Shown here piece after piece: positions 9,044 to 17,006 of a stretch of 64,000 bases of DNA. The stretch lies in assembly GCF_011682175.1 (NCBI RefSeq), contig NZ_WHJG01000040.1, forward strand, positions 1 to 64,000, read 5' to 3'. Origin of the DNA: Massilia frigida. Lineage in GTDB: Bacteria; Pseudomonadota; Gammaproteobacteria; Burkholderiales; Burkholderiaceae_D. The notes under the pieces are model-generated. The model saw nothing but the letters and a program-made list of their open reading frames with translations. It searched no databases and was not told the origin of the DNA. Both the position numbers and the translations under genes were made by a program. Numbering within the stretch: position 1 is the first letter of the stretch; each line of letters starts with the position of its first letter.

Positions 9044-11059
9044 TTGAACATTCAACAATACGCAGTGCGCCTTCCGGTCGCGCTGGCCATCGCCACCCTG
9101 GTTACCGCCTGCGGCGGCGGGGGCGGTGATACAACCCGGGTGCCGGGCAGGGTCGATATCCCGTCCACGCCAACGCCCACCCCCACCCCCACGCCGAACG
9201 ATACCAAGCCGGATGGCTGCAAAGCGTACATCGTTGCCGACAAAACCGTCGCCGCCGACAAGGCTGCCGGTGCCAGCGTGCTCTCGTGCGGCGCGCCGCT
9301 GGCCGATGTCAGCTGGAGCCAGGTCAGCGGCCCCGCGGTCACCCTGCAGGCGGCGCGTACGCCGACCATCACCTTCGAGGCGCACCAAAAAGGCCTGGTC
9401 GTCCTGCGCGCCGATGTCACCCTGGCCGACGGTTCGCGCCAGTCCCTGACTACCGATGTCACCGTGGGCGAGGCGCCGGTGGGCAGCTTCATCACCCTGC
9501 GCGCCGACCACGCCGTGCGCCCTGGCACCGAAACCTCGGTGCGCGCCTGGCCGAACCTGGTCGGCGGCGACAAGATCGTCGACATCGTCTGGACCCAGGT
9601 CAGCGGCCCGACCGTGAAGATGGATACCGTCGACCCGCAACTGCTGATGTTCAAGGCGCCCGCTGTCACTTCCGACGTGGCGCTGCGCTTCCGCGCCACC
9701 ATGACCTTGAATAGCGGCGTGAAGGATAGCGATGACGTCCTGATCAGCCTCGACCCGCAGGCCACTCCCGGCCAGGACGCGCTGTTCGACATCACCGCGC
9801 GCGTGCACCCCTACCGCCAGGCCGGCGCCTACGCGAGCGTGCTGGCGCGCTGCACCTACGACGTGGGGGTGCGCTACTCCGGTTCGTCGAACACGCTGTG
9901 CAGCTCGCAGGTACTGCCGCCGCTGCAAACCGAAGCGGGCATCGGCGCGGTGCCGAGCGTGGCCCAGGTCATGGGCCGGGTACTCGTCTCGCACGACTTT
10001 TTGGGCGCCAATTTCGAGCAGTTCCTGCTGACCCAGGATGCCAACAGCGACTTCCGCCGCCTGCTGGCGAGCGTGTCGGCCATTGTCATCGGTTCGCACG
10101 TGCGGCCGAGTTTCTACAGCGCCGGCACCGGTGCGATTTATCTGGACGCCAACAACCTGTGGCTGACGGCCGAACAGCGCGACGTCGTCACCGAGGTGCC
10201 GGACTACCGCGCCGCCTTCGATGACAACCTGAACTTCATTCCGCTGGGCCGCTCGGTGAAAAACAACGCGTACGCGCGCCGCAGCTACCCGTCCACGACG
10301 CGCGTGACGCGCACCACGGACGAACTGCTGTTCGACCTGGGCCGTTTGATGTACCACGAGCTGGCACACGCCAACGACTTCCTGCCGTCGGTCGACCGGG
10401 CCATGAATCCGCAACGCTCGATCTGGGAAAATATCAGCGACCGTGTCGGTAACCGCACGCTGCCGTCGGATGCGCTGGCCGTGCAGTTCCCCTTGCAGTC
10501 GAGCGAGATGCTGGGCATGGGGCAGGTGCTGTACCAGGGCAAGAACGCCACGTCCGTGCAAAAGGGATACACGGCGGCCGACATCGGACGCTTCTTCGGT
10601 TCCGACCGCGCGTCGGATGACTATGCCTACTCGATTTTCGAAGATGACAGCTCGCGCGAAGACCTGGCGATGCTGTTCGAGGAATTCATGATGAGCTACC
10701 GCCACGACGTGCGTTACGACGTGGCCTACGCCAACCAGACCACCGGCAGCGAGCTGATCGTCGGCTGGGGCGAGCGCGGCCGCATTGCCGAGCCGGCCAT
10801 CAAGCCGCGCATCAAGCTGGTGTTGCAGCGCATCGCGCCGTGGATCGACGCGAGCGCCGTGGACCGCCTGCCGGCGCCGCTCATGATGCGGGCCGGCGAG
10901 AGCTGGGATGCCAACCTGGTGCTCAATCCACCGGGCGGCCTGTCCAGGCAGTCAGCCCTGCGCATCGAATCGCCTGAGCAGCGCGCCGCGCGCCTGCGCA
11001 GCGACATCAAGCAGCGCGAGCGGCACGGCAAGATGACCCCGGACGCGCGTCAGCCGTAA
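9044..11059 (+). CDS. putative lipoprotein with HExxH zinc-metallopeptidase motif
   Basis: A 671-residue protein starting at TTG 9044, with an ACAGGA ribosome-binding site. The signal peptide ends in a lipobox LVTAC followed by five glycines, and a Thr-Pro linker (TPTPTPTPTPN) follows. Residues about 60-240 contain two Ig/PKD-like beta domains, each with a WSQVSGP or WTQVSGP motif. The C-terminal half carries LMYHELAHANDF (about residue 440), an HExxH zinc site, and an acidic EDDSSREDLAMLFEEFMM segment that could supply the third ligand. It is probably an outer-membrane-anchored, surface or periplasmic peptidase. No close family is recognised. Its end overlaps the convergent TM2 gene by ten bases. 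Confidence 0.6.
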   Translation: MNIQQYAVRLPVALAIATLVTACGGGGGDTTRVPGRVDIPSTPTPTPTPTPNDTKPDGCKAYIVADKTVAADKAAGASVLSCGAPLADVSWSQVSGPAVTLQAARTPTITFEAHQKGLVVLRADVTLADGSRQSLTTDVTVGEAPVGSFITLRADHAVRPGTETSVRAWPNLVGGDKIVDIVWTQVSGPTVKMDTVDPQLLMFKAPAVTSDVALRFRATMTLNSGVKDSDDVLISLDPQATPGQDALFDITARVHPYRQAGAYASVLARCTYDVGVRYSGSSNTLCSSQVLPPLQTEAGIGAVPSVAQVMGRVLVSHDFLGANFEQFLLTQDANSDFRRLLASVSAIVIGSHVRPSFYSAGTGAIYLDANNLWLTAEQRDVVTEVPDYRAAFDDNLNFIPLGRSVKNNAYARRSYPSTTRVTRTTDELLFDLGRLMYHELAHANDFLPSVDRAMNPQRSIWENISDRVGNRTLPSDALAVQFPLQSSEMLGMGQVLYQGKNATSVQKGYTAADIGRFFGSDRASDDYAYSIFEDDSSREDLAMLFEEFMMSYRHDVRYDVAYANQTTGSELIVGWGERGRIAEPAIKPRIKLVLQRIAPWIDASAVDRLPAPLMMRAGESWDANLVLNPPGGLSRQSALRIESPEQRAARLRSDIKQRERHGKMTPDARQP

Positions 11060-11466
11060 GCGCCGCCCGTCGAAATCAGGTCGTTCAGGCGGGCGAGGGT
11101 GGCAATGCCCACCGTCGCCGCCACCAGCATTGTGCAAACCAACAACAGTGCCAGCACCCAGCTCGATTCCGACGTGCGGCCCGAGCCGGGATTGAAGGCG
11201 GCGTCGAATTTATCGTCGGGGGTCAGGCCGATCACCAGCGCTTCGATGCAGCCGATGATGCCGGAAACCACCAGCGGCAGGATCTTGAAAAACCAGTCGG
11301 CCTGGGGCGCCAGTCCATACACCAGCCCGGCAACGGGCAGGCTGGCCAGGTGCAGCAAGCCCACCTTGTCGAGGCTGCCGCGCAGGTAAAAGCGGTGCGC
11401 GCCGAGGGCGCCGAGGAGCAGGGCCAGGAAGCTGGCGAAGGTCTTGTTTTTGTGCGATGTGGACAT
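11050..11466 (-). CDS. TM2-domain membrane protein
   Basis: A 138-residue integral membrane protein. The first segment KTFASFLALLLGALGAHRFYLRG contains the GxHRFYLG-type TM2 motif with an arginine before the final glycine. At least three more hydrophobic helices follow. The ATG at 11466 is chosen because the TM2 motif normally starts within the first 20 residues; the longer upstream reading frame looks noncoding. The function of TM2 proteins in proteobacteria is poorly defined. Confidence 0.7.
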   Translation of the reverse strand: MSTSHKNKTFASFLALLLGALGAHRFYLRGSLDKVGLLHLASLPVAGLVYGLAPQADWFFKILPLVVSGIIGCIEALVIGLTPDDKFDAAFNPGSGRTSESSWVLALLLVCTMLVAATVGIATLARLNDLISTGGAYG

Positions 11467-11641
11467 GAATGTAAGCCTGAAACGGGCGCGGGAAGCGGGA
11501 AAGCAGGCAGTATCGGTCAATTCTGACCGGAAAGCACGGCGTTTCCTGAGACAGAGATCGACGATGCAGTTGCCGCTACAGGGCAAAATCGGCGATAATC
11601 TTTGCTTCGCCCCGAAGTGCGCGCCCTGTTGTCATTAACGC

Positions 11642-11671
11642 TTGCTGCTGCGCGGCATTGCGCGCTATAAT
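11642..11671 (+). promoter_or_regulatory. promoter of the rpsP-rimM-trmD-rplS operon
   Basis: TTGCTG (11642-11647) and TATAAT (11666-11671) are separated by 18 bases, and rpsP begins 40 bases downstream. This fits a strong vegetative promoter for a ribosomal-protein operon. Confidence 0.6.
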
Positions 11672-11711
11672 TGTCGGCTTTTTCCGCCCAGCACAACTTT
11701 TTGGAATTATT

Positions 11712-11975
11712 ATGGTCGTTATTCGTTTAGCTCGTGGAGGCGCCAAGAAGCGCCCGTTCTTCAACATCGTTGCAACGGACTCGCGCAATCGCCGCGACGG
11801 CCGCTTCATCGAGCGCATCGGTTTTTACAACCCGATGGCAGCTGGTGGCGAAGTCGGCCTGCGTATCACCGCAGACCGTCTGGCTTACTGGCAAGGCGTT
11901 GGCGCACAATTGTCGCCAACCGTTGCACGTCTGGTGAACAGCCAGCCTGCAGTCGCAGCGCCAGCAGCAGCCTAA
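11712..11975 (+). CDS. rpsP: 30S ribosomal protein S16
   Basis: The 87-residue S16 begins [19 protein letters not shown] and contains [19 protein letters not shown], both diagnostic. It is the first gene of the conserved operon that also encodes ribosome maturation and tRNA modification enzymes. The ATG at 11712 is fixed by the family start. Confidence 0.98.
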   Translation: MVVIRLARGGAKKRPFFNIVATDSRNRRDGRFIERIGFYNPMAAGGEVGLRITADRLAYWQGVGAQLSPTVARLVNSQPAVAAPAAA

Positions 11976-11987
11976 GCAGGTCCGGGT

Positions 11988-12554
11988 TTGAGCGGTCCAG
12001 CAGCATCCGGGGTGCAAATCCCTGACGATCTGACGCAAGTCGGATATGTGTCCGGCGCCTTCGGCGTCACCGGTTCGATACGGGTCACCCCGTTTTCCAC
12101 CGACGCGGATGGGTTGCTGAGCGTGAAAACCTGGTGGCTGGATAAACCCAGCCTGCAATCCGTTTCCGTACGGACTGCGAAAATACACGGCGGCGACGTC
12201 GTGGCCCAGTTGGCAGGTACGCTCGGGCGGGATGCCGCGGAGGCGCTCAAGGGCGCCGCTGTTTCCATCCCGCGCAGCCAATTCCCGCAACTGCCGGCCG
12301 ATGAATTTTATTGGTCCGATCTGATCGGGCTGAATGTAGTGAACCTGCAAGGCGAAGCCTTGGGGCTGGTGTCCGACATGATGCATAACGGCGCGCAATC
12401 GATTTTGCGCATCACGCCGGTGCCGGAAGCTGCGTCGGGTACCGCAAGCGATGACAAGGCGCCCGAGCGCCTGATTCCGTTTGTGGACCAGTTCGTCAAA
12501 ACAGTTGACCAGACAAGCAAGACCATCACGGTGGACTGGGGTCTGGATTATTAA
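11988..12554 (+). CDS. rimM: ribosome maturation factor RimM
   Basis: This 188-residue factor binds S19 and assists assembly of the 30S head domain. The N-terminal [17 protein letters not shown] motif and the C-terminal PRC-barrel ([14 protein letters not shown] then WGLDY) are both visible. The start is TTG at 11988, 12 bases after the rpsP stop. trmD follows after 23 bases. Confidence 0.95.
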   Translation: MSGPAASGVQIPDDLTQVGYVSGAFGVTGSIRVTPFSTDADGLLSVKTWWLDKPSLQSVSVRTAKIHGGDVVAQLAGTLGRDAAEALKGAAVSIPRSQFPQLPADEFYWSDLIGLNVVNLQGEALGLVSDMMHNGAQSILRITPVPEAASGTASDDKAPERLIPFVDQFVKTVDQTSKTITVDWGLDY

Positions 12555-12577
12555 GGCTCAAGCAAGGCGAGAACGCG

Positions 12578-13324
12578 ATGCAATTTGATGTCGTGACCTT
12601 GTTTCCCGAGATGTTTGCCGCACTGACGCAGTCGGGTGTCACCCGCCGCGCCTTCGAGCAGAAACGCTGGGGCTTGTCGACCTGGAATCCGCGCGATTTC
12701 ACCACCGACAACCACCGTACCGTCGACGACCGCCCGTATGGCGGCGGACCGGGCATGGTGATGCTGGCCAAGCCGCTCGAAGCGGCCATCGGCGCCGCCA
12801 GGCAGCGCCAAGTCATGCTCGACTTGCCGGTGCCGCGCGTGGTCTTCATGTCGCCGCAGGGCAGGGCGCTGACCCACGAACGGGTGATGGACCTGAAAGA
12901 TGAAGCGGGCTTGATCGTGTTGTGCGGACGCTACGAAGCGGTCGACCAGCGCTTGCTGGACCGCTGCGTGGACGAGGAAATCAGCCTCGGCGACTTCGTG
13001 CTGTCGGGCGGCGAACTGCCGGCGATGGCGCTGATGGATGCGGTGGTGCGGCAATTGCCGGGCGTACTGAACGACGACGCTTCGGCGCTCGAAGACAGTT
13101 TCGTCAATGGCTTGCTCGACTCGCCCCATTACACCCGTCCCGATACGTATGACGGCGTGGCGGTGCCGCCGGTCCTGATGGGCGGCAACCATGCCGAGAT
13201 TATCAAGTGGCGGCGCGAGCGCATGCTCGAAGCCACCGCGAAGAAACGGCCCGATCTGCTGGTCAAGGCGCGCAACGCCGGACTGCTGAGCAAGGCCGAT
13301 GAAAAGTTTCTTGCAGGTTTGTAA
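12578..13324 (+). CDS. trmD: tRNA (guanine37-N1)-methyltransferase
   Basis: This 248-residue SPOUT methyltransferase forms m1G37 in tRNAs, preventing +1 frameshifting. [11 protein letters not shown] at the start, [24 protein letters not shown] and [15 protein letters not shown] are the canonical TrmD segments; the last two build the trefoil knot that binds S-adenosylmethionine. Confidence 0.98.
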   Translation: MQFDVVTLFPEMFAALTQSGVTRRAFEQKRWGLSTWNPRDFTTDNHRTVDDRPYGGGPGMVMLAKPLEAAIGAARQRQVMLDLPVPRVVFMSPQGRALTHERVMDLKDEAGLIVLCGRYEAVDQRLLDRCVDEEISLGDFVLSGGELPAMALMDAVVRQLPGVLNDDASALEDSFVNGLLDSPHYTRPDTYDGVAVPPVLMGGNHAEIIKWRRERMLEATAKKRPDLLVKARNAGLLSKADEKFLAGL

Positions 13325-13430
13325 ATCTGCTATTGCAGTGCCACTGTACGGGCAATGTCGCCCGCATCAGTAACCCCATCCTCTACTGGGCGAATGCAGC
13401 GCCAGCACGATGGTTATCGGAGTCCTAAAA

Positions 13431-13817
13431 ATGAATTTGATTCAGCAACTTGAGCAAGAAGAAATTGCCCGTCTGGGCAAGACTATTCCTGATTTCGCAC
13501 CTGGCGATACCGTTATCGTCAACGTCAACGTGGTCGAAGGCACCCGCAAGCGCGCCCAGGCATACGAAGGCGTCGTGATCTCCCGTCGTAACCGTGGCCT
13601 GAACTCGAACTTCATCGTTCGCAAGATCTCGTCCGGCGAAGGCGTCGAGCGTACGTTCCAGCTGTATTCCCCGCTGATCGCATCGATCGAAGTCAAGCGT
13701 CGTGGTGATGTTCGCCGCGCCAAGCTGTACTACCTGCGTGAGCGTTCGGGTAAATCGGCACGTATCAAAGAAAAACTGCCAAACCGTCGCGCTGCAACTC
13801 CAGCCGCTGCCAAGTAA
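13431..13817 (+). CDS. rplS: 50S ribosomal protein L19
   Basis: The 128-residue L19 starts [40 protein letters not shown] and [11 protein letters not shown] are family hallmarks. It is the last gene of the rpsP operon and is followed immediately by a strong terminator. Confidence 0.98.
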   Translation: MNLIQQLEQEEIARLGKTIPDFAPGDTVIVNVNVVEGTRKRAQAYEGVVISRRNRGLNSNFIVRKISSGEGVERTFQLYSPLIASIEVKRRGDVRRAKLYYLRERSGKSARIKEKLPNRRAATPAAAK

Positions 13818-13833
13818 TCGGCATCTGCGTTGC

Positions 13834-13866
13834 AAAAAAGGCATCCCTACCCGGATGCCTTTTTTT
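13834..13866 (+). terminator. intrinsic terminator of the rpsP-rplS operon
   Basis: AGGCATCC (13839-13846) pairs with GGATGCCT (13853-13860) over a six-base loop, flanked by an A run and followed by eight Ts. Confidence 0.9.
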
Positions 13867-13885
13867 GTTTTGAAGGACAATACCC

Positions 13886-14551
13886 TTGCCCAAGATTATT
13901 TTCGATCCAGAAAAATTGCCCGTCGAAGCTGTCGGTGGCGAAGCGGCGCTCGATCCCGAGCGCCTCACGCCCGGCTGGCTGCGCCAGCGTTTCGCCAGTC
14001 CCGCCGACTGGCAGCCGGAGCCGCAGGGCGAATCCTGGGCCGGGCGCACGGTGATGACGCCGGCTTCGGTGCTGCTGCCGCTGGTGCAGCGCGAGGATGG
14101 CCTGACCATGCTGCTGACCGTGCGCACCGCGCACCTGTCGGCGCATGCGGGGCAGATCAGTTTTCCGGGCGGGCGCGCCGAAAGCTACGACGCCTCCGCC
14201 ATCGATACGGCGCTGCGCGAGAGCGAGGAAGAAATCGGCTTGCAGCGCCGCCATGTGGACGTGATCGGCACCTTGCCTGACTATATTACCGGCACCGGCT
14301 ACCGGGTCACGCCGGTGGTGGGCCTGATCGCGCCGCCGTTCGAGCTGGCCGCCGACGCCAATGAAGTCGCCGAAATTTTCGAAGTGCCGCTGCGCTTCCT
14401 GATGGATGGCATGAACCACCAGCGCCTCTCGCTGGAACTACCCGAGGGCGCGGGACAGCGCAGCTTTTACGCGATGCCGTATGATCGCTTCTTCATCTGG
14501 GGCGCCACCGCCGGCATGCTGCGCAATCTGTTTCACTTCCTGCGTGCCTGA
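13886..14551 (+). CDS. CoA pyrophosphatase-type Nudix hydrolase
   Basis: A 221-residue Nudix enzyme that probably hydrolyses CoA or acyl-CoA to 3',5'-ADP and phosphopantetheine. LLTVRTAHLSAHAGQISFPGG is the NuCoA signature directly preceding the Nudix box (GRAESYDASAIDTALRE then SEEEIGL, residues about 93-117). The CoA subgroup, as here, lacks the first glutamate of the standard box. The TTG start at 13886 lies just after the rplS terminator with GAAGGA nearby, so the gene has its own promoter or depends on read-through. Confidence 0.88.
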   Translation: MPKIIFDPEKLPVEAVGGEAALDPERLTPGWLRQRFASPADWQPEPQGESWAGRTVMTPASVLLPLVQREDGLTMLLTVRTAHLSAHAGQISFPGGRAESYDASAIDTALRESEEEIGLQRRHVDVIGTLPDYITGTGYRVTPVVGLIAPPFELAADANEVAEIFEVPLRFLMDGMNHQRLSLELPEGAGQRSFYAMPYDRFFIWGATAGMLRNLFHFLRA

Positions 14552-14676
14552 ACCAGGGCGGGGCCGGTCTGGCCGGCCCGCCCGCCAATATGTTTGATTG
14601 AATCGGTGCTCTGCGCTATCGTAGCGGGCATTGATGAATTGCTCTGCTTCATTTCAAAAAGTACAAAGGACGTTCG

Positions 14677-15651
14677 ATGACATTTCTCTCCATTCTCTGC
14701 GCGCTGCTGATCGAACAGCTCAAGCCGCTGCGGGCAGACAATCTGATTTATGCGGAGATCAAGAGCTTTGCGATGCGCATGGAGGGGTGGTTCAACGCGG
14801 GCGACGCCAGCAACGGCCGCATGGGCTGGGTGCTGGTCATCCTGCTGCTGGTGGGTCCGACAGCGCTGATTTCCTGGCTGCTGTACCACTACCAGCTGGT
14901 GTTCATCGCCTTTGCGTGGAATGTGCTGATCGTCTACCTGACGCTCGGTTTCCGCCATTACAGCCACTATTTCAGTTCGATCCAGGCGGCGCTGAGCGCC
15001 GGCGACGACGCTGGCGCGCGTGCGCTGCTGTCGGAATGGGTGCGGGTTGACACGGTCGGGATGGAAGCGTCGGAAGTGGCCCGCATCGCCGTGGAAAAAT
15101 CCTTGGTGACCACGCACCGCAATGTATTCGGGGTATTTTTCTGGTTTTTGATCGTGGGGCCGGCCGGCGCGGTGATGTACCGCGTGTCGGAATACCTGGC
15201 GCGGGCGTGGAACGAGCCGGATCACATGCGCAACGAAGCCTTCGGCCAGTTCGCCGCGCGCGCGTTTTACTGGATCGACTGGCTGCCGGTGCGCCTGACG
15301 GCGGTGGCGTTCGCGGTGGTGGGCAATTTTGAAGATGCCATTTACGCATGGCGCAATTTCGCCCATCGCTGGAATGATGAAGCGCGCGGGATTATTTTGT
15401 CGGCGGGTGGCGGCGCGATGGGGGTGCGTTTGGGCACGCCGAACGAGAACGCGTCCAAGGTGTTGCCGCCGGACGCGGCCACTGTCGACAGCACCTACAG
15501 CGAAGTGGAAGTGATGCCGGGCGAAGAGCCGAACGCACGGGCGCTGCAAAGCACGGTGGGATTGGTGTGGCGGGCGTTGCTTTTATGGATGCTGCTGCTG
15601 TTGCTGTTGTCGGGGGCGGTTGGTTTGGCTAATATTGGGCAGGCGGCGTAA
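14677..15651 (+). CDS. CobD/CbiB-family membrane protein
   Basis: A 324-residue polytopic membrane protein related to adenosylcobinamide-phosphate synthase and AmpE. The N-terminal FLSILCALLIEQLKPLR, the ALISWLLYHYQLVFIAFAWNVLIVYLTLGF helices and the conserved FGVFFWFLIVGPAGAVMYRV segment support the family. No cobalamin gene lies nearby, so a cobalamin role is not supported by context; homologues are widespread in betaproteobacteria as orphan genes. The C-terminal helix (LLLWMLLLLLLSGAVGL) is strongly hydrophobic. Confidence 0.75.
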   Translation: MTFLSILCALLIEQLKPLRADNLIYAEIKSFAMRMEGWFNAGDASNGRMGWVLVILLLVGPTALISWLLYHYQLVFIAFAWNVLIVYLTLGFRHYSHYFSSIQAALSAGDDAGARALLSEWVRVDTVGMEASEVARIAVEKSLVTTHRNVFGVFFWFLIVGPAGAVMYRVSEYLARAWNEPDHMRNEAFGQFAARAFYWIDWLPVRLTAVAFAVVGNFEDAIYAWRNFAHRWNDEARGIILSAGGGAMGVRLGTPNENASKVLPPDAATVDSTYSEVEVMPGEEPNARALQSTVGLVWRALLLWMLLLLLLSGAVGLANIGQAA

Positions 15652-15995
15652 GCAAAGGGCCTTTTGGTAATCGCGTACTCGCATACCAGCGTCGTCCGCA
15701 TACCCCACTATCGTCGTTCCCGCCAAGGGGGCCGCCTAGGCCGGGAACGACGAGGCGGGTGGCCGGAACGACGGGGTGGGTGCCCGGAACGACGAGCTTA
15801 GTTGCCGCAACAACGAGATGGATGGCCCGAACGACGAGCGTGGCGAACGGCTCCCCCTCTAACCACACTGCATCATTCTGCAAGCTCAACTCTTCTATAA
15901 GATATAATACTCACGTTCCACCGCAGCACCTGATTCACTGGCCCGGCGCTTGCGCCTTCGTCTCCACGCATCTTCTTGTTCCCACGACCCGCCCT
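15652..15995. other. 344-base gap with palindromic repeat, tandem 21-mers and the DUF3579 promoter
   Basis: CGTCGTTCCCGCC near 15713 and GGGAACGACG near 15743 belong to the GTCGTT repeat family. A decaying 21-base tandem array follows (15744-15840). TATAAT at 15903-15908 is the likely -10 box for the DUF3579 gene. No credible gene is seen; the reading frame running through the 21-mers into the next gene is a by-product of the 21-base period. Confidence 0.55.
15744..15840. repeat. degenerate 21-base tandem repeat, about five units
   Basis: The core GGAACGACG recurs at 15744, 15765, 15786, 15807 (as GCAACAACG) and 15828 (as CGAACGACG), always 21 bases apart. The variable halves (such as AGGCGGGTGGCC and GGGTGGGTGCCC) drift progressively. 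Each core is the right end of the GTCGTT family palindrome. Confidence 0.7.
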
Positions 15996-16340
15996 ATGGC
16001 CGAGTTATCCGAAAGCAAGAAAAAACTCGCCGACGAGTTTTTCATTCTTGGCCTCACCAGCGATGGCAGGCAGTTCCGTCCCAGCGACTGGGCTGAGCGG
16101 CTGTGCGGCGTCATGTCCTGCTTCCGTCCCGAAGGCTCGGGCGGACGTAACGCGCACCTGCAGTTCTCGCCCTACGTGCGCCCCACCATGCTCGACGGCG
16201 TCAAGGCCGTGGTGGTCAACAACGACCTCCAGAAACTCGAACCGCTGGCCTACCACTTCGTCCTCAATTTTGCCAAAGATAACGATTTGCAAATCGTTAA
16301 CGCCTGCTTCCTGCCCCTGCCCGGCGACCCAAAAATCTGA
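15996..16340 (+). CDS. DUF3579 domain protein
   Basis: A 114-residue soluble protein of a family found mainly in betaproteobacteria. The pattern GLTSDGRQFRPSDWAERLCGVMS, then HLQFSPYVRPTMLDGVKAVVV and the KLEPLAYHFVLNFAKDN stretch is typical. The role is unknown; homologues are often near genes for PEP-CTERM or nitrogen metabolism without firm linkage. The ATG at 15996 follows a TATAAT 88 bases upstream. Confidence 0.75.
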   Translation: MAELSESKKKLADEFFILGLTSDGRQFRPSDWAERLCGVMSCFRPEGSGGRNAHLQFSPYVRPTMLDGVKAVVVNNDLQKLEPLAYHFVLNFAKDNDLQIVNACFLPLPGDPKI

Positions 16341-16464
16341 AATAGCGTCACCACTGCTTTGAGCAGGATCAAACCGACATCAGAAAGCCCGCGTAAGTTT
16401 AAGCCTGTCGCGCGCAACCCTGCGCGCGCGCAACGATAAACGCTGGGCCGCTCGGGAGGAAACA

Positions 16465-16914
16465 ATGCGCATAGGCGAAATCTGTACTGTCCCATCCATC
16501 TATTGCAAGGGCGACGAAACCGTCCAGGCCGCCGCCTTGCTGATGCGAAAGCATCACGTCGGCGACCTGGTCGTCATCGAACCAGCGGAAAGCGAACGCA
16601 TTCCGGTTGGCATTATCACCGACCGCGACATCGTGGTCTCCGTCATCGCGCTCGGGCTCGACCCTGGCAGCCTGCTGGTGGGCGACATCATGAGCGCCGA
16701 CCTGTTGACCGCAGCGGAAGACGACGACGTCTACGAAACGATCGAACGCATGCGTTCGCGCGGCATCCGGCGCGTGCCGGTGGTCAACAACGCGGGTGGC
16801 CTGGCCGGCATCGTCAGCGTCGACGACCTGCTCGAATTCCTGGCCGAGGAAATGGGCGAACTCTCACGCATCAGCTCGCACCAGCAATCGCACGAGAAAC
16901 GCGCGCGCCAGTAG
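16465..16914 (+). CDS. CBS-domain pair protein
   Basis: This 149-residue protein consists of two CBS motifs (residues about 1-60 and 72-130). GIITDRDIVVSVI and LAGIVSVDDLLEFLAEE are the conserved strand-helix ends that bind adenine nucleotides. There is no fused catalytic domain, so it is a stand-alone nucleotide-sensing module. GGGAGG lies six bases before the ATG. It is monocistronic as far as can be seen. Confidence 0.85.
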   Translation: MRIGEICTVPSIYCKGDETVQAAALLMRKHHVGDLVVIEPAESERIPVGIITDRDIVVSVIALGLDPGSLLVGDIMSADLLTAAEDDDVYETIERMRSRGIRRVPVVNNAGGLAGIVSVDDLLEFLAEEMGELSRISSHQQSHEKRARQ

Positions 16915-16966
16915 CTCGCCGGCGCGCCAGCCGCCCTCTGGTATGATGGCTCGCGCCGGGGTCCGC

Positions 16967-16995
16967 GTGGGCACGGCAAACCGTGTCCACCCTAC
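16967..16995. repeat. imperfect GTGGGCACGG inverted repeat before the M16 gene
   Basis: GTGGGCACGG and CCGTGTCCAC pair around a CAAA loop, with a trailing CCTAC. It is a degenerate copy of the palindrome at 6199-6233. It ends 11 bases before the M16 peptidase ATG, so the stem borders the ribosome-binding site. Confidence 0.6.
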
Positions 16996-17006
16996 CAGAA
17001 GACCTC

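Noticed and set aside
14677-15651. Cobalamin biosynthesis gene cobD
   Set aside because: The protein is CobD/CbiB-like, but no other cobalamin gene is nearby, so a pathway role is not claimed.
15759-16340. An N-terminally extended DUF3579 protein with seven-residue repeats
   Set aside because: The extension only reads the 21-base tandem array in frame; the TATAAT and ATG at 15996 give a normal family start.
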